Below, in pieces: positions 36,301 to 48,300 of a stretch of DNA of 64,000 nt. A program made the translations under genes and the position numbers. The DNA is from Lantana camara. Taxonomy: Eukaryota; Streptophyta; Magnoliopsida; Lamiales; Verbenaceae. The notes below the pieces were generated by a model. The model was not told where the DNA came from and did no database searches. It was given only the letters and a program-made list of their open reading frames with translations. Location of the stretch: the NCBI GenBank assembly GCA_037501455.1, contig CM074856.1, forward strand, positions 21,287,001 through 21,351,000, given 5' to 3'. How positions within the stretch are numbered: position 1 is the first letter of the stretch; each line of letters starts with the position of its first letter.

Positions 36301-39300
36301 CCACGCTCGTCGCCTACAGATGGATTTTACTACGCTCAGGCAAAATCAGGCTTCAAGATGATAGATTCCCCATCTACCTCGTATGGCGAGCATTGGAAGG
36401 AAAAATACTTTTTCGTGGGGGCTCCCGGGGGAATTTTTGGGGTTCACCGTCAATGGATGATTCATGGCGAGGGTCCATTGATTAGGGAGAGGAGGAGGAA
36501 CAAGGATTTTGAAGAGTGGGCGATGGGATTAGCCCTCGAGATGAGGGCTGAAAAGAAGTGGATTAAGGCGGAGACACTGGTGAAGAACGAAAAGATATTG
36601 TTCCGCTACGGATTATCTTGCCCCCCGGATATGATACTCAATCCCCCAACTGACATCATGGCCCTCGACGGTCAGATTCTAGGAACTAACATCTCTAACC
36701 TTTTAGGATAGTTTTCTGACTTAACGTTATCGTTGTTTCCTTGTTTATGTGATCCAGATAATCAGTATTCTGACGCTCGTTTCCTTTTGCTTGCAGGCAT
36801 CCAAATTCTATCACAAGGCATGAATGCTGAGGCCTTATCCCGTATGCTGGGTGCCCAAGGACCCGCAGTTGACCCTCAACAACAGCAACCGCAGCAGAAC
36901 CGCCCTCCGAGGGCGAGGGTAAACCGCCGAGCAGCGGGCCGAGGACAAGGAAATGCTCGAGGGGGCGCGGGGAACGTGGCTCCTCCCACGGGCCCCATTG
37001 AGGATCTAACACTGGAAGGTGCCCACGAGGCCACTCCTCCGCCGGCGGCCCCCGTGGGCCCAATCTCCTTGAGTTCAAACGGGTCACGGAACCGCTCGGG
37101 CGAGCCTGTCCGTATCCATGAAATCCTCCGTGCCGACCGTCAGGGGAAGAGAAAGAGGATGCCAGACTCTCTCCCCATTTCAGGCAAGGGTAAAGAGGTG
37201 GTCGTGGGCCACCGCGGCGAGGGCGGCGACACTTCATCTTCTGAGGATGAAGTATTTTGGAAGATAGGCTGCAAGGGTGACTCTCGCTATAAGCGGCAGC
37301 GGACTGAGGGCCCTGTACTCCTAAAGAAGAGCGCTTACTCCGTCAACCTTGTCTCCGACATCGTTGGAAAACTACAATTTTCCGGCGATCATGACAAGCT
37401 GAACAATCATGATGCCGCCCGCGTTGCGGATGATGCATGCCACGTCCTTTTGACGGTAATTCTGTATTCCTCTATATCAAATCTTCTTTTCTTCCTTCCA
37501 GGTTCGGATTATGACCCTCGTTTATTGCTTCCAGGAGGTAATCCCGAGGCTGAAAAACTTGCAAGGGCGAGCGCAAGCATATTCTGAGCATAAAGCCAAG
37601 TACAAGAAATTGCTGCGCGTCTCTGACCCGGTCCAACTGCAAGAGGATTACAACAACCTCCACGCTCAACTGACTACAGCCCAACGTGATTTGGACCAGG
37701 CGAGGGAGAACCTTCGAAAGACGGACGAGGCCTATCTTACCCTTGATGAGCGTCACAAGAAAATGAAGGAGGAACGAGACCAGCTGAGGGCTCAAAATGA
37801 GGAACTGGGTGAGCAGTTAGCGGAGAGCACCCGCCAGAACGAGGCAGCCAACAAGGCCTTCGCTGATTTGCAGGGCAAAATACAGGGCTTGGAGGCGAAG
37901 GTATCTTGGGAGGCGGTGAAGAAGTTCGTGCGCTCTAAGGCCTTTGTGTTCGCGGCCAACATCCAATGCTTCGATAATGCTCGACGCTTCTTTCACAAGG
38001 CGATTGGGCAGATGGTGAGGTTTGGACTGGCCCCGGAAAGCGCTCGTTCCGACGCTCGTCTGCGCATGGATCTTGATGAGAACGGCGAGCCAATGGTCCA
38101 GGAGGAGGATCCCACGGATAATCTAGCGGAGCCTGAATATCAGGAATTGGTAGAAACACTCCAAAGGGAGTTCATCGCTGCCAACAGGGTAGATCCCGAG
38201 CCTCTCCTGATAGAAGATGAGGGTACTGTCATGGATGTCCTGGATGCTGAGGAACCCGGTGAGGCCCAAACTTCCGATGCTAACGTGTTGGCTCCAGTTC
38301 CCCTTTCGACTGCACCTCCCGAGCCCAACGCTCCGGCCCAGTGAAGCCCTCGTAGCTGCCAATCTCTGGCCTTTGTCCATTTGAACACTTTCTTCCTTTT
38401 ATGAACAATTTTTATTCTTGTATTTAATCCTTCTTTTAGTCCCAGAATACATTGGATCCTTTATGTCGCTTTCTGATATATTTGCATCTCTTCTTCAATG
38501 CTCGAATGTCTGAATGTTATCTTACTTGCTTTTAAATGATGAATGACGTTATTCCATCGTGCTCTCCGCTTTCATATTGATATCTGCTGTTTGAGCGTTT
38601 GCGATTAGTGTGTAAGTAGGCTAGGGCGTCTTTTACGACGGTCCTTTGACACTCATCACCATGCATATTAAGTTTAGATGCTCGCGACGTCGAGCGGTTG
38701 GCTTGTTGCAGGTACGGGCTCGAGGGTGACCCTTAGGAGGGTTCCCTGGCCACAGTAGAAATGAACTGTGTATTTGGACTTAGAAAACCTTTGAGGGAAT
38801 ACAGGCGCGAGGGTGATCCTCGTGAATATTCCCTGGCTGTATTCTCCTTGAGGCTTGAATTGGAACTTAGGGAATCCCTGTAGGATTGGTTTAGTAGGAG
38901 TAAAAACGAGCGTAGTCGTAGTGTTAGTGGCATCCACTATTTACGAGCGTGCTCTTACCCAATTGGATGAGGGTCTCAGGGGGTCCTTTCGTGCACGAGC
39001 TAGAGCGGTGAACACTCAGCTGGCGTAAATTGTGCGTTGGGCTCCCCGTTGTCGGACGCGCTCAAAATTAGGACTTCATATCACAAACTGTTCAAACTGT
39101 TATAGGTGGATGATCCTCAACACCTGGACAGCGTAGATTCGGAATGATTGGAGTTTTGCTTAGGCTTTTCAACGTGGAGGATGCTCGGCACGGAGTAGGC
39201 CCCTTGTCGCTCGAATTACTAAATAAAGATAATCAAAGCAAGCAAATAATAAAAACAAAGAGTTAAATACTTACTGTTACATAAATGCATTTTTTGGAAA

Positions 39301-42300
39301 TGATTACAATGCGCTTTCATGCCACAAACGGGCCATTACAAAGAAATTGAAGTCTACACGTAAAACCTCCTGAGGTTGCATGCATTCCATGGCCTAGGGA
39401 GTCGCTCGCCTTGCAAAGTTTCCAATAGGTAGGTGTTGTTCGCTCGTACCTGGATGACTTTGAAGGGGCCTTCCCAATTAGGGTCCAACTTACCTACGTG
39501 TTTGGAGACTTCAACTTTTTTGAGGACCAAATCCCCTAGCTGGAATGTCCTTTCCTTGACACGTTTATTGTAATGGCGAACAACGGTTGCTTTGTATTTG
39601 TGGATACGTGCCCAAGCAGCGTTCCTCTTCTCATCCAGCAAATCTAACTCGAGCGCCCGATTGGCCTCGTTAGCAGCAGGCTCGAAATAGGCAACGCGTG
39701 CGGATTCTTGAGCAATTTCCGCAGGTATCATGGCCTCGGAGCCGTACACAAGGGAATAAGGGGTTTCCCCCGTTGCCGCTCGGGGAGTAGTACGGTACGC
39801 CCACAAAGCTCCCTGGAGTTCTTCAGCCCATTCTCCCTTCTTACTCTCGAGCATCCTTTTCAGATGTTGGAGTATGGTTCGGTTGGTCACTTCAGCTTGA
39901 CCATTAGCTTGAGGGTGGCCCACGGAAGTGAATCGCTGCTCGATCCCTAGTTCATAGCACCAATCTCGTGTGTCCGCAGCGATAAACTGGGAACCGTTAT
40001 CCGAGATGAGAACCCTCGGGATGCCATATCTGCAGATGATGTTTTTCCAAATGAAATCCCTCACAACTTTGAACGTTATCTTAGCGACCGCTTCTGCCTC
40101 AGCCCACTTGGTGAAATAATCCACAGCAAGTATTACGAACTTCTTTTGCCCGACCGCCATTGGGAGTGGTCCCACGATATCAATGCCCCATTGATCAAAC
40201 GGCCAGGAAACATCAATAGGAATCATTTGAGCTGCCGGCAACTGGGGAGTGTTGGAGTGGAACTGACACTTAGGACACTTCTTGGAATATTGAATGGCAT
40301 CTTGCAATATCGAGGGCCAATAGAACCCACTCCTTAAGATTTTCTTTGCCAAGATTCGTCCGCCTGAGTGGTTCCCGCAACTCCCATTATGTACATGCTC
40401 TAACACTTCTTTAGCCTGCGAGGGTCTCAAACATCTCAACGGTGGTCCTAGGAAGGATCGCTTGAATAACCGACCCTCGGCATCTAATGAGAAGCGAGGG
40501 GCTTTACATTTGATCTTCCGAGCCTCAATTTTGTCGCTCGGACAAGTTCCGTCCTGGAGGAATCTGACAATTTCATCAAGCCAACAAGGCTCGGATGGGT
40601 CAATCACGTGCACTTCTTTCGAAGGTTCGCCTCTGCTTATCAGTGGCTCCTCCGTTCTCAGAAATGTAACAGCGCGTTCACTACCGCCATCCAAGGCAGA
40701 CGCAAACTTCGATAGAGCGTCAGCATGTTCGTTTTCGGCCCTCGGAATTTGCAAAAGATGGAATTCCTTGAACTTGGCTATCTCTTTCTTGGCGCTCGAT
40801 AAGTATTGTGCCATGGTGGCTTCTCGAGCCTCATAACTACCGTCAATTTGACTCGCGATCAACTGCGAATCAACGTATGCTGTGACACGAGTGGCCCCAT
40901 TTTGGAGCGCAATCCTGAGCCCTTGGATGAGAGCCTCATACTCAGCTTCGTTGTTGGTGACTTGAAACGCCAGCTTGATTGCGTAGTCGACTTCCGCCCC
41001 AAGGGGATCCCTGAGGGTTACCCCGGCTCCCCCCCCTTGTGAGGTCGAGGAGCCATCAGTATGCAAAAGCCATAAACCATCGTCCGCCTGCGGCTCAGTT
41101 TCCAAATTGAAACGTTCGACCAACAAATCGGCTACTGCCTGAGCCTGTATGGCTGTACGGGGCTCGAAGGAGATATCAAACTGACTAAGCTCAATCGCCC
41201 ATTTAATTAATCTTCCCGAAACATCCGGCTTAGATAAAACTTGTCTGAGTGGTTGATCTGTGAGCACTGTGATGGAGTGAGCCTGAAAGTATGGCCTCAG
41301 CCTTCGGGATGCATTAACGAGCGCAAAGGCAAATTTCTCAATTTCCATGTATCTTTTCTCGGCTCCCTGTAGAGTCTTGCTCAGGTAATACACCGGCATA
41401 TGCTTATGCTCGCGGATTGCTACGAGGACAGCGCTCGTGGCTTCTAAAGAAACTGATAGATAGATAAACAGGTTTTCCCCCGGGACCGGTTTGGTCAGCA
41501 ATGGCGCGCTCGTCAAGTACTGTTTCATGCTCTGTAGGGCCTTTTCGCAATCCTCGTTCCAGGAAAAGTTTCGAGCGTTGCGCAAAATTTTAAAGAAGGG
41601 CAAGTTCCGGTCCACTGAGCGGGAGATGAACCTATTTAGTGAAATGATCTTTCCCACGAGCACCTGGACCTCTCTCAGATTACGAGGGGAGGGTATGTCC
41701 AGGATGGCTCTAATCTTCTCGGGGTTTGCCTCTATGCCACGTTGACTAACCATGTATCCCAGGAATTTACCTCCTCGAACGCCAAAGGTGCATTTTGATG
41801 GATTCAACTTCATTCCGTAGCGACGAAGGATGTCGAAAGTCTGCTTGAGATCTTTCAGATGGGAGCGTTGGCGCTCACTCTTGACTATCATATCATCCAC
41901 ATATACCTCCATAGATTTTCCAATCTCGCGCTCGAACATCCTATTGACTAGCCGCTGATAAGTCGCTCCCGCGTTTTTGAGTCCAAATGGCATGACTTTG
42001 AAGCAATAAACACCCAAATGCACAATAAACGAAGTTTTGGGGCGATCCTCGGGCGCCATAAAGATTTGATAATATCCTTGAAAGGCGTCCATCATACTCA
42101 TGAGTTCGCATCCAGCTGTGGAATCTACCAACTGATCTATCCTCGGAAGCGGATAATGGTCTTTGGGGCACGCTTTGTTGAGGTCCGTAAAGTCGTTGCA
42201 CATACGCCACTTATTGGCACTTTTTGGAACAAGCACCACATTACAGAGCCACTCGGGATATTGGATTTCTTCTATGTACTGAGCGTCAAGCAACTTGCCA

Positions 42301-45300
42301 ACCTCTTCTTCGATGACCCGTTTCCTGAATCCATGAACGTCCCTCTTCTTCTGTTTGATGGGCTTGAAAGTTGGATCCACGTTCAACCTGTGGACAATGA
42401 CGCTCGGATCTATCCCGGTGAGGTCAGAAGCTTTCCACGCAAAAACGTCTAGATTCTCCCTTAGGAAGTCGATCATCAAGACTTGCGAGGGCCCATCCAG
42501 GCTCGAGCCAATCTGGGTTGTTTTATCCGGATTCCCAGGCTCCAATTCGACGGTCAAAAACTCTTCTGTGGGTTCAATCCGAACCTCCGGCCTCGGTGCT
42601 TCTAACGCTCGTTTCTTTCCAGTGAGCGTATTCTTGGGCTCATCCCCCTCGTTTTCTGAGGAAGAACCCTCGACGGCCCCTGGTGGCCCACTCTCTGAGC
42701 ACTGAACATCCCCAGTGGTCCTCTTTTTATTCTTCTTCCGGTATAGCTTGGCTCTTTTACGCTCGGGGCCATCTTCGTTTAACTCTGGGAAATCAACGGA
42801 CTTCTTAGTAGACCCAGGCTGGATGGACTGTTTGGGTTTATGGCTTCGAAGCGAGAGTATGTAGCATTCCCAAGCTTCCTTGACGTTACATAGAATTTCG
42901 CCGGTACCCTCGGGGGTTGGGAACTTGACTTTTTGATGATAGGTGGAAATTACAGCCTTGAAATCCACGAGGGCTGGACGCCCAATGATGATGTTGTAAG
43001 GCAGATCCACCTCGACGATGGTGTAGAGAACGCTCAAAGTTTTTCGCTGTGGGGCGCGACCAAAAGAGGTGGCCAAGCGAATCTGTCCACGAGGGACGAT
43101 CTCGGAACCTCCAAACCCTACGAGGGCAGTTCTGAGAGGTTCGAGGGGGATGTTTGTTATATTCATTTGTTGAAACGTTGAGTACGGGAGAACGTTCACA
43201 GAGCTTCCATTATCAAATAAAACCCTCTTTACAGTGTGGTTATGAACGTCTAAACTAACCACCATGGGACAGTCAGAGGTTTTTCCTATCCCATGGGGTG
43301 TTACAATGTGTTCAAGATCTTTTTCGGTAAACCCTATAACATCATCCTCCTTTGAGCGCGATGAGCTGTCCACGGAGAGCACTGAGCGAGGGAGTGTCGG
43401 CCTTTGGTTATAGCTCCGTACATGGCGGCGGCGGGAGGCATTGGAGTCACCTCCCGAGGGTCCACCTGCGATCATGTGAATGACCGCAAAGGGCTGGTTG
43501 TCCATATCCACCCCCTTCCCTTTATTGCGCTCGCTGGTCTCAGGGCGCTGGCGACGAGGGCTTCGGGAGCGTGAACGGCTTCTCCTTCTTTCGAGCGCCC
43601 GTCCCGCGCAATGTTCATCGTACCCTTCTAGCACCTTCACAAACTCTTTGAGGTGCCCCCCAGCAATCAGCCGCTGGATTTCCTTCTCCAGGTGGCGGCA
43701 TTCATTAGTGTCATGCCCCTTCTGCTTGTGGAAAGCGCAGTATTTTCCCGAGCGCTTCTGTGCCTCGGTCTCCCTCAGCTTGGGCGGCCTTTTAAACAGC
43801 TTCTGGTCCGCCAGAGAATATACTTCGGCAATTGGGCGATTGAGGGGGACACGCTCGAGCCTCCGCGGGGGAGAGGAATGGCGACGAGCGGGGATCGGGC
43901 TGCGGCGGTGAATCCTGTTGGGCTCCACTTTGTCCTCGGGGTTTCTGGTGGGGCGAGGGGCATTTGCCATCTTCCGCTCCCTCGCTATATACATATCCTC
44001 GAGGGTAAAGAAAGAGTCTGCAATCTCCCGAATTTCCATCAACGAGCGCGGCTTTTTCTTGGCCACTTCCTCCACAAACTCTTTGCTGACGTAATGCTTC
44101 ATGTTGATGGCACCGAACAGCACGTGCCTCAAAAAGTCCATCGAGGGCTTTTCTACTAGCAGAATCTCTTTGTTGAACCTCCCCATGAAGGATCGGAGAG
44201 TCTCGCTCGGCCCTTGGACCAGGCTGTAAAGAGCGGTCGCAGCCGGGGCCGGTGCTTTCAGCGAATTGAAGTGGCTGACAAAAGCATCTGTTAGGTCATA
44301 GTACCCTCGGATTGAACGTGGGGGGAGCTTTTTGTACCATTCTTGGGCCATTCCTGTGAGGGAAGTGACAAACACCTTGGCCCAGTAGTTGTCTGGATGG
44401 TCATAGAGGTGCATCAGGTGCACGAAATGGTCCAGATGCTCGGATGGATCCGTAGTTCCATCGTATCTGTTGACTGATGAGGGGATTTTACCCTTCCCTG
44501 CGCGGGTCATTAGGACTTCCTCAACGAGAGGGGAATCACCCGCCATGATCCTGTAGTCTCGCTCATCGGGATCTTCATAGCTGGCCTCTCTTCTTCGGTG
44601 GGAAATGGGGCTGCGTGGTCGTCGAGCGTCCCTGGCCTTGGACCTCTCGTCCCCCTCACGGGGGGCGTGAGACCGTGCTCGAGAGAGCTGCTCTACCACG
44701 TTTTGGAGCCCTCGAATTTGGTCTTGTACAGCTGCTAGCTGAGGGTCACCGATATTTCTGCGGTTTGCCCTCCTTGTGGCCCTTGACTGGACCTCCTCAT
44801 CATTTCCGGCCGCCTCATTTCGAGGAGCCCTGTCATCTCCTTCAACGGGTCGCTCTTGCTGGACCCTCGGTGGGGCTTCATTTTCTTGATTCGGAGCAGG
44901 TGGGGGAGGTTGCTGTGCCCGTAGAGCATTTTGGGCCATTGTCAGAGGATGTGCAGGGAGCCCGCCCAAGGGTGGGGCTATCCGAGCACCCGCGTATGAA
45001 GGGAAATAAGCCATAGTGAAGTGTTCCCATGCATTCTGTACAGCTTGGCTCTCGCACTGCGCGTACAACGCCTGAAGTTGTTGCGTAGTGAGTTGGGGCA
45101 TCTCCACCCCCTGTATTTCCCTTGGCACTGCTAGAGGGAGGTTCAGTGTCCCCACTTGATATGGAGGGACCAAAGGTATCATTCCCGGCGTTGTTCCAGG
45201 CATTACTCCGGGCTGCGTGAGCGCGTATCCTGGCGGCGGCATGGCCATAGGATATACGCCAAGATGAGAGGCAGGGACACTTGAGGCGAAAGTTGGGGGG

Positions 45301-48300
45301 GGAGGATTGGAACCTGATCCTCCCGCTTCATTCCCAGTTGGGAGGGGTACAGTGGCATCAACGTTTCCGGCCGCAAGGGGCGGTGCCCCTCCGGCGAGAA
45401 CAGGGTTCTCATCGTTTTCTCCATTGGTGGGGGGAAGACCTCCCCGGTTCCCTAAAGTTCCAGATCTTGTGGCAGTAACCATGATTCAAGACTTGGGTGT
45501 TACTTTTCAACTAGCTTTTAGAGGAAGAAACTGGCAATACCAAAGATGGTGGTGATGGTTTCCCACAGACGGCGCCAAAAATGATGGTGCAAGAAATCTG
45601 GGTTTCCTAATGCAACAACACTTTAGAATTTGTATAAAAAGGGAAAGACCATCACAGGCAAGGAGGCCTCAGGATCTGGGTTTCCTTTTGAGCGTGGGTT
45701 CTTCCAGCTAGGATAACACCAAGAGTGCAAGCTACTAAGGTAGAGTTACTGTGGTGAGTGAAAAGCTTGAGAAGTTCAGTGGAAAACGCCCAGAACAGTG
45801 TGTATGGTTTTTATGCAGATGATCACTTGGGAGAGAATGCATGGCTTCTCTCCTATTTATATGTTAGGGATGGGGGTAGATGGGTAAATTGACCATGTGG
45901 TCCCAAACCTGTGTTGCCCTAACACGCGTCAGACTTTGGTGGAGTGAGAATGACATCCCTGAAAAGGGTGACGGCGTGTCAGGTGCACGGTGCACAGTAC
46001 TTTTGTGTCAGAGGTTGTTGGCGAGGGTTACGCGGGGGATGGGCCTAAGATTCTTTCTGCCGAGGTTCGGATCCAACGAAACGGGGCATGGACATGCCCG
46101 AACGTTGGTGACGCTCGAAGAACGCATAGATGGCCTCCTCGCGATATATGACCCTTGAGCGTCGAAATACCGAGCGTACTAGTGGGGCCCTCATGTGGGT
46201 GCTTCCCTGTGAAGGATAACCTTGAGGGCCTCTATCCGAGCGCCCAGCCCGTTGGTTTGGGCCCTTGGTCCGAATGGTCATCAGCTGACTGACGGATGAC
46301 GTTAGCTGACAATTGAGCGGCGTGAAGGCCCATGAGCCCACCAAGGCGAGCGTCAGGGCATTAGTCAGCGGTGTGTTGCCACGTGGACGGCTCTGATTCG
46401 AGAGTGATTTTCAGGCCTCATCAATATTTCAAACTAAGAAATAAATATAAGGTAGAATTTGTAATTTTTTTTTCATACTTTATAGTACTGAATATGCATG
46501 AAATATCTATTTCGATTTATACTTATAGACAAAAATATTAAATTAAATTACAAAACTTTAGATCAAAAAATACAAATTTAACCAACATTACAAATATATC
46601 TTTACACTTTCAATATTATTACAATATACCCTACAAGTATAGAATTGGAATTTTTAAAAATTATATTATTGTCGTTATCAAAATTTAATACCGCTATTAA
46701 CGGTTTAATTTAGGAAATTTGTGGAAAAGAATGTAAATCTTAGGAGTTAGGAGAGTGTTCGTAATTTCTCAAATCTCAAAATGTAATCTGTATTTTCGTC
46801 ATACCTTATGGGGAATTCGTAATTATTCCTATTATTTTGTAAAAGGTCAAACAATTTAAAAAATATACTCAATTATTAGAAATTCAATTTAATAAATATG
46901 GGAAGATATTAACAAGGTACATTTATACTCGAGCAAATTTTATTTTTAGTTTCGTATGATAGGGTCCAATTCAATTTAAATCTCTTTTTCTTTTTTTTTC
47001 TTTTCTTTTCTTTTTTTTTCTTTTTTGACACATTTAGTTCCGTTTTTTTAATAAAAAAATTAATACGCTTGTATGATTGGTTAGGTAGACTGAGTTGAAT
47101 TTGGGATCAAATTTTCGAAGTAAATTTATCCGTCATTTAAAAAGGACATTCTACATTTATTACCGCCAAGTTTGGGTGAAATTAGAAATGAGCCATTCTT
47201 GTTTGAGAAGTTACGAAAGATTCTTGGACATCTACAATAAATACGTAAAACTTCCAAAAATTAAGCCGCAACAAAATTGCACCTCCGAATTTTCCCTGCA
47301 TGATTTGGTTCCACTATTCTCTTCGGACAGGATCCAAAGTTTCAACCAGAATCATCAAGCACCTACAAACCAGTGAAGTGCAACGAGGACTGCACTTGTG
47401 ACAAGGAAAGAAAGCAATGTACCTACGAACGTGTATACGCAGAAATGAGTTCGAGCAGCGGGGTTTTGGGTAAGGACATCATGTCCTTTGGCAACCAAAG
47501 TGAGCTGAAACCGCAACGAGCTGTGTTCGGCTGCGAGAATATGGAGACGGGTGATATTTACAGTCAGAATGCTGATGGGATCATTGGTCTTGGTCGTGGA
47601 GATCTTAGCATTATGGATCAGCTCGTTGCCAAACGCGTCATTGACAACTCGTTCTCGTTGTGCTATGGGGGAATGGGTGTTGGGGGTGGTGCCATGGTTC
47701 TTGGAGGAATTTCGCCCCCGGTGGATATGGTTTTTACCCGGTCCGACCCTAACCGGAGGTACGACTCTAAACTGTGTTTCAAATTATTTTCTTTATTAAG
47801 TGAAAGATATAAGAGAGTTGATCACTTGATTGTACCCAAATCCGTAAATTTAAAGGAACTGAATTAAAGAACGCTTGTAATTTACGCAATGTACCTACGA
47901 ATGGCAATACGCATAGATGAGAAACTTATAAACTATTGTATCAGTGGTATAGCTCAACGGTTAGGTGATATATTAATTTAACCAGGTATCTTGTGTTTGA
48001 ATCCCTAGAACCGGACCTTTGATCGAGCCCCAGAGACCTTTTTATTACATGGGGAAAAGGTCTTTTTCTTCTAATGTTCAAAAGAGATTTAGTAGCCCAA
48101 ATGTAATAGTCAAGAATAAATTAGCTTAATAATAAGTATATTGCTTACCATTCCACTATTTTCAGCCATTACATTTAAAGTAAGTATTTTTGGTTAAAAT
48201 TCAAACTAATATTCATGAAAACTAAAATTTTAATGTATTTTTATTATTAAAAATTAATTATATAAAGGGCTAATTACGAATATCCCCTTAAAAGACTCTC

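Larger units (their letters stand above)
34050..46423 (-). mobile_element. complete Tat-lineage Ty3/Gypsy retrotransposon
   Basis: A 12.4-kb element with 842-bp LTRs (34050-34891 and 45582-46423), target duplication atatt (34045-34049 and 46424-46428), primer-binding site next to the 5' LTR, polypurine tract next to the 3' LTR, and an intact gag-pol. Dual RNase H domains and an antisense gene between pol and the 3' LTR are known for the Tat lineage. The LTRs differ at one site that I could find (34751 C against 46283 A), so insertion was very recent. It sits inside intron 2 of the aspartic protease gene, in the opposite orientation to it. Confidence 0.95.
30852..47330 (+). other. 16.5-kb intron 2 of the aspartic protease gene
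   Basis: Contains three terminal-inverted-repeat elements (31236-31530, 32422-32689, 33354-33931), the full Tat retrotransposon (34050-46423), and AT-rich DNA including poly(A) at 31156-31178 and a T/C tract at about 46986-47028. Minus the Tat element and its target duplication it would be about 4.1 kb. The flanking exons join in frame. Confidence 0.85.

Noticed and set aside
39708..45555. Plus-strand open frames of 60-168 codons opposite gag-pol
   Set aside because: They are shadows of the 2042-codon minus-strand frame, which has recognisable domains.
47939..48012. Possible tRNA gene
   Set aside because: A- and B-box-like motifs are present but no acceptor stem pairs and spacing is long; a SINE is more likely.
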